This document shows positions 16,409 through 21,285 of a stretch of 21,285 nucleotides of DNA, in pieces (the first letter of the stretch is position 1; each line of letters starts with the position of its first letter). The stretch covers positions 1 to 21,285 of the forward strand of contig URWY01000014.1 in assembly GCA_900551705.1 (NCBI GenBank), written 5' to 3'. The DNA comes from an uncultured Bacillota bacterium (GTDB lineage Bacteria > Bacillota > Clostridia > Christensenellales > UBA1242). Under the pieces are notes generated by a model. The model saw nothing but the letters and a program-made list of their open reading frames with translations, did not search any database and was not told the origin of the DNA. The position numbers and the translations under genes were made by a program.

Positions 16409-16913
16409 ACATAACTTTGCAGAGCAAACATGAAACAATGGCGGCGACAAGCGAAGCGATAAGGGCGCAAGGAATAGCATATAAAAGCTTTTTGACTTTT
16501 GTTCCTGAAAAGTAAACCGTTGCAACATAAAAAACTGTTTCGCTGCTGCTCATAATAACGCATGCACAACGCGAGATATAACTGTCTGCGCCATATTTTG
16601 CAAAAATGTCGTTTAAAAGTGCAAAACTACCACTTCCAGTGAAAGGGCGAAGCAGAACAAGTTCGCACACTTCTGACGGAATACCTAAAAAGTTAAAGAC
16701 AGGGGAAACCGCTTTTGTTAGAAGGTCGGTTAACCCACTTGTCCGCATAAGAGCAACTGAAATCATAATTGCAACTATGTATGGGAAAATAGAAACAACA
16801 AGGTCAATCGCACCTTTTGCTCCATTGATAAAAATATTGTATGTGTTGAGATTTTTGTAACTTGCATACAACAAAAGCAAAATTATAAATATTGGAACAA
16901 TGTAAACGCTCAC
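16407..16913 (-). CDS. spmB: Spore maturation protein B-like (nucleoside-recognition/Gate domain)
   Basis: A 168-residue membrane protein of the SpmB family. In Bacillus and Clostridium, SpmA and SpmB are needed for proper dehydration of the spore core; the Gate domain is related to nucleoside transporters, and the molecular activity is not settled. Visible family signatures are LLRPFTGSGSFALLNDI (about 87-103), YGADSYISR, and SSSETVFYVATVYFSGTKVKK (about 122-142). Hydrophobic helices lie at about 3-17, 36-57, 70-90 and 143-165. The start is GTG, sharing its G with the TAG stop of the preceding 40-codon gene; GGAG lies seven bases upstream. It is the third gene of the spmA-smallORF-spmB operon. 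The pair also occurs in some bacteria not shown to sporulate. Confidence 0.9.
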   Translation of the reverse strand: MSVYIVPIFIILLLLYASYKNLNTYNIFINGAKGAIDLVVSIFPYIVAIMISVALMRTSGLTDLLTKAVSPVFNFLGIPSEVCELVLLRPFTGSGSFALLNDIFAKYGADSYISRCACVIMSSSETVFYVATVYFSGTKVKKLLYAIPCALIASLVAAIVSCLLCKVM

Positions 16914-17035
16914 TATAAAACTCCAAAAAGTAGTAGCCCGCTAATGACCAATAAACTGCAAATTAAAAGTCCTATTTTTCTTTTAATAAACAGCAAAACA
17001 ACCAAAATTGTTGAAAAAATGGCAAAAAAACTCAA
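16913..17035 (-). CDS. 40-residue hydrophobic peptide between spmA and spmB
   Basis: A small gene in the spmA-spmB gap. TTG start at 17035-17033 overlaps the spmA stop as TTGA; AAGGAG lies exactly six bases upstream, inside the last spmA codons. The 40-codon frame ends in TAG, whose G begins the GTG of spmB. The peptide has two hydrophobic stretches, about 2-17 and 21-40, split by a KRK turn (18-20), so it would be a two-helix membrane hairpin with the basic turn inside the cell. Tight overlaps on both sides suggest translational coupling. SpmA and SpmB genes are usually directly adjacent, so this is either a third subunit-like peptide or a translational relay that carries ribosomes to spmB. 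I know no named family for it. Confidence 0.7.
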   Translation of the reverse strand: MSFFAIFSTILVVLLFIKRKIGLLICSLLVISGLLLFGVL

Positions 17036-17616
17036 TTTTTACTCCTTTTTTGCTTAATTTTTGAATAAATCTTGTTGCAAATTAGTCCAAGTCCAATTCC
17101 TGTAAGGCAAGCGGTTATGGTTGCAATAAGCGTTGGAAGAATGATGTCGGCAGGGCTCGAACTTCCTGCTGCGGCGCGAAGTCCAATCGTTGTTGTGGGT
17201 ATAAGTTGAATAGAACACGCGTTTATTATCATCAACATTATCATGGAAGTGTTAGCAACTCCGCTGCCATCGTCAAGTCCGCGCATTGCTTTTATGCCAT
17301 AAGGTGTGGCGGCATTTCCAAGCCCTAACATATTTGCTGATAAATTAATTGCAATATCTTTTTGCACTTCTAAATTCGCGTGCGGAAACAATTTTTTAAT
17401 TAATGGACTTATCAGTTTTGCAAGTTTTGCAGAAAGTCCGCTTTGCTCTAAAATTTCAAGAATACCGAGCCAAACCGCATATACGGCACACAAACTCAAA
17501 CATAATTCCAGGGCGCTGCTTGATGCGTCAATCATACTTGTTACAGTCACTGACGGATTGACAACAAGCAAGGCGGCGGTGCCAAGAAGCATCATCAAAA
17601 GCCAAATTTTATTCAT
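17032..17616 (-). CDS. spmA: Spore maturation protein A-like (nucleoside-recognition/Gate domain)
   Basis: A 194-residue membrane protein, partner of SpmB. Family signatures are GLGNAATPYGIKAMRGLDD (about 97-115), NACSIQLIPTTTIGLRAAAG (about 131-150), SSSPADIILPTL and the initial MNKIWLLMMLLG. Hydrophobic segments are about 3-20, 32-56, 122-143 and 157-182, with a basic C-terminal tail KIKQKRSKN. The first ATG fits the family N-terminus, yet no Shine-Dalgarno sequence precedes it. Instead CATATATATACAAC lies directly before the ATG, which suggests a start of transcription at or very near the ATG, or an alternative-sigma -10. First gene of the operon; divergent from aspS. Role in sporulation is inferred from family only. 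Confidence 0.92.
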   Translation of the reverse strand: MNKIWLLMMLLGTAALLVVNPSVTVTSMIDASSSALELCLSLCAVYAVWLGILEILEQSGLSAKLAKLISPLIKKLFPHANLEVQKDIAINLSANMLGLGNAATPYGIKAMRGLDDGSGVANTSMIMLMIINACSIQLIPTTTIGLRAAAGSSSPADIILPTLIATITACLTGIGLGLICNKIYSKIKQKRSKN

Positions 17617-17684
17617 GTTGTATATATATGATTAATTCAAACAAAAATTGTGATATATGAGGCAAAAAAATAAATAAATTTTTC

Positions 17685-17713
17685 TTGCAATCTTACGATT
17701 ATTGTTATAAAAT
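17685..17713 (+). promoter_or_regulatory. Promoter of aspS-asnS
   Basis: TTGCAA (17685-17690), a 17-base spacer and TAAAAT (17708-17713). Predicted start is near 17720, giving a leader of about 40 nt, too short for a T-box element. Confidence 0.58.
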
Positions 17714-17760
17714 AACCATGACTACACATATTGCTTAATTGCAATTTATTAGGAGTACTT

Positions 17761-19512
17761 ATGATATTTAAAAATTGCTATCGCACACACGATTGCGGGG
17801 AGCTCAGGATTGAAGATGCCGGCAAAGAAGTTAAACTTGCAGGCTGGGTAAACTCAATCAGAAAACTTGGGGGAATAACATTTGCCACATTGAGAGATAA
17901 CTTCGGCATCACTCAAATTTTGGTAAAAGACGATAATCTTATTCAAGATGTATGCAAAGAAACAGTTATTGCAGTTCACGGTAAAGTTATTGAAAGAGAA
18001 AGCAAAAATCCAAAGATGCCAACAGGCGACATTGAAATTGATGTTGACTCTCTTGAAGTTTTGGGTAGGTGTCAATCAACACTTCCTTTTGAAATTATGA
18101 ATGCACCTGCAACAAGAGAAGATTTGAGATTAAAATATAGATATCTAGATTTAAGAAATCCAGACACACATAACTTGATTTTGTTAAGGTCAAAAATGTT
18201 GCATTTTGTTCGCAATAAAATGTATGATATGGGCTTCACAGAAGTTCAAACACCAATTCTTGCAAATTCAAGCCCAGAAGGTGCGAGAGACTTTATTGTT
18301 CCAACAGTAAATGCTCCTGGCGAATTTTTTGCATTGCCACAAGCACCACAACAATTTAAGCAATTACTTATGGTTTCTGGCTTTGATAAATATTTCCAAA
18401 TTGCACCATGTTTTAGAAACGAGCCTGCAAGAGCAGATAGAACGCCAGGCGAATTCTATCAAATTGATATGGAAATGTCTTTTGCAACACAAGAAGATGT
18501 CTTGAATACTTGCGAAGAATTTATAACAAGTTTGTTTAAAGAATTAACACCAGATAGAGAGTTTTCAACTGCTCCACTTGTTAGAATTCCATATCGCGAA
18601 GCAATGGAGAAATATTGTAGCGATAAACCAGATTTAAGAAATCCACTTATTGTTCACGATTTAACAAAGTTATTTGCTAACACTGAATTTAGTTTATTTA
18701 AAGATAAAACTATCAAAGCGATTTGTGCTAACTGCGGTGATAAATCAAGAAAATGGTATGACGAAATCGGTCAAGTTATTGTTGCTTATGAAGGCAAAGG
18801 TTGCGTTCATATCAAATACGCAGACGGCGAATTCACTGGCAGCATCGTAAAATATTTGAGTGAAGAAGATAAACAACATTTAATAAAAGAATTTAACCTT
18901 GTGGGCGGCGAAAGCATCTTAATGGTTGCAGATAGCCCAGAAATGGCTCCAAAACTTGCAAATGTTTTGAGAAACGAACTTGGCAACAGACTAGAACTCA
19001 TTGATAAAAACAAAATCGCAATGTGTTGGATTGTAGATTTCCCATTCTTTGAAAAAAATAAAGAAACAGGAAAGATAGACTTTGGTCATAACCCATTCAG
19101 TATGCCACAAGCAACTCTTGAAGAGTTAGATACAAAAGACCCATTTGAAATTGTTGCATATCAATATGATATGGTTATTAATGGACACGAATGTTTGAGC
19201 GGTGCAGTTAGAAACCACGATCCAAAAGTTATGCTTAAAGTGTTTGAAAAAGTTGGTTACGGCGAAGAAGTTGTAAAACAAAAATTTGGTGCTTTGTATA
19301 ATGCTTTTTCTTATGGCGCTCCACCTCATGCCGGTTGTGCGTTTGGCTTCGATTCACTTTTAATGATTGTTGCAAACAAAGAGTTAATGCGTGAAATTAT
19401 CGCGTTCCCACTTAATAATAACGCTCGTGATTTGCTTATGAATTCACCAAGCAAAATTGACGATAAATTCTTAAGAGAAGTTGGAATACAATTAATAAAA
19501 AAGGACGAGTAA
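17761..19512 (+). CDS. aspS: Aspartate-tRNA ligase with altered motif 3
   Basis: Class II aminoacyl-tRNA synthetase that charges tRNA-Asp. I place the start at ATG 17761: AGGAG at 17751-17755 is five bases upstream and the N-terminus MIFKNCYRTHDCGEL fits the family. An in-frame TTG at 17731 has no ribosome-binding site. Domains are the OB-fold anticodon-binding part (about 1-110), catalytic core and bacterial insert domain (about 285-420). Motif 2 is FRNEPARADRTPGEFYQ, with Arg219. Length of 583 residues is normal. Motif 3 reads AFGFDSLLMI, where Ser532 replaces the nearly invariant Arg that contacts ATP. The RADRTPGEFYQID and NNNARDLLMNSPS segments resemble the AspRS branch I associate with alphaproteobacteria rather than the common RADRQPEFTQ form. 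It is followed after two bases by asnS. Confidence 0.95.
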   Translation: MIFKNCYRTHDCGELRIEDAGKEVKLAGWVNSIRKLGGITFATLRDNFGITQILVKDDNLIQDVCKETVIAVHGKVIERESKNPKMPTGDIEIDVDSLEVLGRCQSTLPFEIMNAPATREDLRLKYRYLDLRNPDTHNLILLRSKMLHFVRNKMYDMGFTEVQTPILANSSPEGARDFIVPTVNAPGEFFALPQAPQQFKQLLMVSGFDKYFQIAPCFRNEPARADRTPGEFYQIDMEMSFATQEDVLNTCEEFITSLFKELTPDREFSTAPLVRIPYREAMEKYCSDKPDLRNPLIVHDLTKLFANTEFSLFKDKTIKAICANCGDKSRKWYDEIGQVIVAYEGKGCVHIKYADGEFTGSIVKYLSEEDKQHLIKEFNLVGGESILMVADSPEMAPKLANVLRNELGNRLELIDKNKIAMCWIVDFPFFEKNKETGKIDFGHNPFSMPQATLEELDTKDPFEIVAYQYDMVINGHECLSGAVRNHDPKVMLKVFEKVGYGEEVVKQKFGALYNAFSYGAPPHAGCAFGFDSLLMIVANKELMREIIAFPLNNNARDLLMNSPSKIDDKFLREVGIQLIKKDE

Positions 19513-19514
19513 TT

Positions 19515-20894
19515 ATGAAAAGAACAAAAATAAAAACATTAAACGAACAATACGCAGAATTTAGCGGCAAAAAAGTTAAAGTTTGTGGCTGGGCAAGAAC
19601 AATTAGAGATAGCAAAAACATTGCTTTCATTGAATTAAACGATGGAGCATTTAAAAGTTGTCAAATTGTTGTTGAAAATGAAAAAGTTAAAAACTATAAC
19701 GAAATTGTTTCTCAACTTACAGGTGCATCTTTTGAAATTGAAGGAACAGTCGTTCTCACTCCAAATGCAAAACAATCTTATGAAATCAACGCAGACGAAG
19801 TTGTCGTTGCTGGAACATCTCAAAGCGATTATCCACTTCAAAAGAAAGGTCATTCTCTTGAATTTTTAAGAGAAAAGAACTATTTGCGTCCAAGAACAAA
19901 CACTTTTAACGCTGTTTTCAGAATCAGGTCAGTTGCTGCTTATGCAATTCATAAATTCTATCAAGAAAACGACTTTGTGTATTGTAACACTCCAATTATA
20001 ACGGAAAGTGACTGTGAAGGCGCTGGCTCAATGTTCCAAGTAACATCTCTCGACTTAGATAAAATTGCCGAACTCGGCAAAGTTGACTATTCAAAAGATT
20101 TCTTTGGTAGACAAGTGTTCTTAACTGTTTCAGGACAAATTGATGAAGAACCAATGACCCATGCATTCTGTAATACTTATACTTTTGGACCAACTTTTAG
20201 AGCAGAAAAGTCAAACACAACAAGACACGCCGCAGAATTTTGGATGATGGAACCTGAAATGTGCTTCACAGACCTTGAAGGGCTTATGGACCACGAAGAA
20301 GAAATGCTTAAATATGTCATAACCTATGTTATGGAAAAGTGTAAGGACGAACTCAATTTCTTGAACAACTTTGTGGATAAAGGCTTGATTGAAAGATTAC
20401 ACAATGTTGTGGAAAACAAATTTGTTCGATTGTCATACACAGAAGCAATTGAAATTCTTGAAAAAGTGAAAGATAAGTTTGAATTCCCAGTTGATTGGGG
20501 TGTTGACTTACAAAGTGAACATGAAAGATATTTGACAGAACAAGTGTATAAAAAACCTGTTTTCTTGTTCAACTATCCAAAGGACATTAAAGCATTTTAT
20601 ATGAAACAAAACCCAGATGGCAAAACTGTTGCCGCGGTTGACCTTCTTGTCCCAGGAATTGGCGAACTTTGCGGCGGAAGCCAAAGAGAAGAAAACTATG
20701 ATAAACTTGTTGAAAGAATGAAAGAGCTTGGCCTTAAACTTTCAGAATACTCGAACTATATTGAAACAAGAAAATATGGAACAAATATTCATAGCGGTTT
20801 CGGACTTGGCTTTGAAAGATTTGTTATGTATTTAACAGGAATAACAAACATTCGCGATGTTGAATACTGCCCACGAACAGTAGGCTCAATCTAA
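19515..20894 (+). CDS. asnS: Asparagine-tRNA ligase
   Basis: Class II synthetase that charges tRNA-Asn directly. Residues about 1-105 form the OB-fold anticodon-binding domain (VKVCGWARTIRDSKNIAF). The catalytic core follows, with the AsnRS-type motif 2 FGPTFRAEKSNTTRHAAEFWMMEPEM (spanning about 221-246). A core segment DLLVPGIGELCGGSQREE is at about 376-393, and an intact motif 3, GFGLGFERF, at about 428-436. Length of 459 residues is typical, without extra domains. The ATG starts two bases after the aspS stop; AAGGA inside the last aspS codons serves as ribosome-binding site, so the two are co-translated. Presence of AsnRS suggests Asn-tRNA need not depend on the GatCAB route, although gat genes may exist elsewhere. 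Confidence 0.97.
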   Translation: MKRTKIKTLNEQYAEFSGKKVKVCGWARTIRDSKNIAFIELNDGAFKSCQIVVENEKVKNYNEIVSQLTGASFEIEGTVVLTPNAKQSYEINADEVVVAGTSQSDYPLQKKGHSLEFLREKNYLRPRTNTFNAVFRIRSVAAYAIHKFYQENDFVYCNTPIITESDCEGAGSMFQVTSLDLDKIAELGKVDYSKDFFGRQVFLTVSGQIDEEPMTHAFCNTYTFGPTFRAEKSNTTRHAAEFWMMEPEMCFTDLEGLMDHEEEMLKYVITYVMEKCKDELNFLNNFVDKGLIERLHNVVENKFVRLSYTEAIEILEKVKDKFEFPVDWGVDLQSEHERYLTEQVYKKPVFLFNYPKDIKAFYMKQNPDGKTVAAVDLLVPGIGELCGGSQREENYDKLVERMKELGLKLSEYSNYIETRKYGTNIHSGFGLGFERFVMYLTGITNIRDVEYCPRTVGSI

Positions 20895-20907
20895 AAATTG
20901 CATAACT

Positions 20908-20937
20908 AAAAAACCTATTATTTTAATAGGTTTTTTT
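20908..20937. terminator. Bidirectional terminator after asnS
   Basis: AAACCTATT (20911-20919) pairs with AATAGGTTT (20925-20933), with extra A and T runs on either side. It lies 14 bases after the asnS stop and 21 bases beyond the end of the convergent XRE gene. Confidence 0.92.
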
Positions 20938-20958
20938 ATTTATATATAATATATATTT

Positions 20959-21162
20959 TTATTCTTCTATTCCTAATAAATAATCAGCCGATACTTTAAA
21001 TAACTTTGCAAGTTTAATGATATTTTCCGCATCTGGAGTGCTTTTATCCAATTCCCATAGCGAAATAGTATCTTGTGTAGTATTTAATTGTTCTGCAAGA
21101 TCTGATTGTTTTAAATGTGATTCTGTTCTTAACTCTTTGATGATTTTACCAATTTTAAGCAT
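20959..21162 (-). CDS. XRE-family transcriptional repressor, 67 residues
   Basis: A one-domain DNA-binding protein with a lambda-Cro/CI-type helix-turn-helix. The five-helix pattern is complete: IGKIIKELRTESHLKQSDLA, then the recognition region TTQDTISLWELDKSTPDAENI and the family ending LAKLFKVSADYLLGIEE. I start it at ATG 21162. A longer frame reaches 21270 but its first 36 residues are encoded by the operator repeats and do not look like protein. No Shine-Dalgarno precedes this ATG. Instead TATACT (21174-21169) ends seven bases upstream, predicting a leaderless mRNA, as known for lambda cI from PRM. An imperfect operator copy overlaps that -10, suggesting autorepression. No peptidase or oligomerisation domain is present, so induction would need a partner or ligand. 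Confidence 0.9.
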   Translation of the reverse strand: MLKIGKIIKELRTESHLKQSDLAEQLNTTQDTISLWELDKSTPDAENIIKLAKLFKVSADYLLGIEE

Positions 21163-21168
21163 TACATG

Positions 21169-21174
21169 AGTATA
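21169..21174 (-). promoter_or_regulatory. -10 element of the XRE gene
   Basis: TATACT on the minus strand places the transcription start on the ATG at 21162. No convincing -35 is seen at 16-18 bases upstream. It overlaps the left half of operator 3. Confidence 0.45.
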
Positions 21175-21190
21175 CGAAAAATTGTCGTAA
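21172..21190. promoter_or_regulatory. Operator 3 (imperfect copy)
   Basis: ATACGA, seven bases, TCGTAA. It matches the two perfect operators at 11 of 12 half-site bases with the same spacing. Its centre is 29 bases from operator 2. It covers the repressor's putative -10. Confidence 0.65.
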
Positions 21191-21195
21191 ATTAT

Positions 21196-21224
21196 TTGAC
21201 ATACGAGAAAATTTCGTATAAAAT
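21196..21224 (+). promoter_or_regulatory. Promoter 2 with operator 2 in its spacer
   Basis: TTGACA (21196-21201), exactly 17 bases, TAAAAT (21219-21224). The palindrome ATACGA-7-TCGTAT spans 21201-21219, touching the last -35 base and the first -10 base, so a bound repressor would occlude RNA polymerase. Confidence 0.82.
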
Positions 21225-21236
21225 AACAATAATTAT

Positions 21237-21265
21237 TTGACATACGAGAAAATTTCGTATAAAAT
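21237..21265 (+). promoter_or_regulatory. Promoter 1 with operator 1 in its spacer
   Basis: TTGACA (21237-21242), 17 bases, TAAAAT (21260-21265), palindrome 21242-21260 identical to operator 2. Start predicted near 21272. An AAGGA at 21272-21276 looks like the ribosome-binding site of a gene beginning just beyond 21285. Confidence 0.83.
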
Positions 21266-21285
21266 GACAATAAGGACTAAAATTT

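Larger units (their letters stand above)
21190..21271 (+). repeat. 41-bp tandem duplication carrying promoter and operator
   Basis: Positions 21190-21230 and 21231-21271 are the same 41-bp unit with a single mismatch (A at 21225, G at 21266). Each unit contains one complete promoter and one palindrome. Confidence 0.95.

Noticed and set aside
17731..17760. Upstream TTG extension of aspS by ten codons
   Set aside because: The AGGAG site lies inside this extension and is correctly spaced for the ATG at 17761, which also gives the family-typical N-terminus.
17714..17760. T-box riboswitch or leader peptide ahead of aspS-asnS
   Set aside because: Such genes often have T-boxes in Firmicutes, but the leader is only about 40 nt with no stem I, specifier loop or T-box sequence. 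The six-codon ATG frame at 17718 has no ribosome-binding site.
21163..21270. 36-residue N-terminal extension of the XRE protein
   Set aside because: It is encoded by the operator repeats, has low-complexity content, and the usual XRE N-terminus starts at 21162.
1..21285. CRISPR array, insertion sequence or tRNA gene
   Set aside because: I saw no regularly spaced repeats apart from the two-unit promoter duplication, no transposase-like product or terminal inverted repeats, and no tRNA cloverleaf or CCA-ended gene, including in the rRNA spacer.

Overview
The window is low-G+C bacterial DNA with strong Shine-Dalgarno sequences, short A/T-rich promoters and TTG/GTG as well as ATG starts. The gene set (DegV, Cof-type HAD, RmuC, a SpmA/SpmB pair, XRE regulator) points to a Firmicutes-type organism, most likely an uncultured Clostridia-like gut bacterium. 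That assignment is inferred from gene content; the 23S fragment would settle it. The SpmA/SpmB pair is compatible with a spore-former but does not prove sporulation.

Layout. Positions 1-608 hold the 3' end of an rRNA operon: 23S end, a spacer with a well-formed internal promoter, 5S and a terminator. From 742 to 3048 come an unrecognised small protein, a Cof-type phosphatase, a tiny 25-codon transcription unit, and a DegV-family fatty-acid-binding protein. Positions 3238-11364 are one gene for a 2708-residue lipoprotein: lipobox, one Big_2-like domain, then roughly 25 divergent beta-sandwich modules. It contains one internal block of extreme A+T. From 11413 to 15826 lie an HD-domain hydrolase, a three-helix membrane protein, a secreted BspA-like leucine-rich-repeat protein with a SipW/TasA-like N-terminus, and RmuC. 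From 15926 to 17616 come a P-loop NTPase and the spmA/spmB pair, with an extra 40-codon membrane-peptide gene overlapping both. aspS and asnS (17761-20894) form an operon. The window ends with a small XRE repressor gene and a tandemly duplicated promoter-operator that fires out of the right edge.

How it works together. Most of the window is housekeeping: translation (rRNA, AspRS, AsnRS), lipid acquisition (DegV/FakB-like) and DNA maintenance (RmuC). Two large surface proteins are interspersed. Convergent gene pairs mostly share one bidirectional terminator. The most system-like part is the right edge. Two identical 19-bp palindromes each lie exactly between a TTGACA and a TAAAAT box, and a third, degenerate copy lies on the repressor's own putative -10. 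This resembles a miniature three-operator phage-type switch, whose controlled gene begins just outside the window.

Other points worth a second look are an AspRS whose motif-3 arginine is replaced by serine, the two hidden small genes, and the giant modular lipoprotein.
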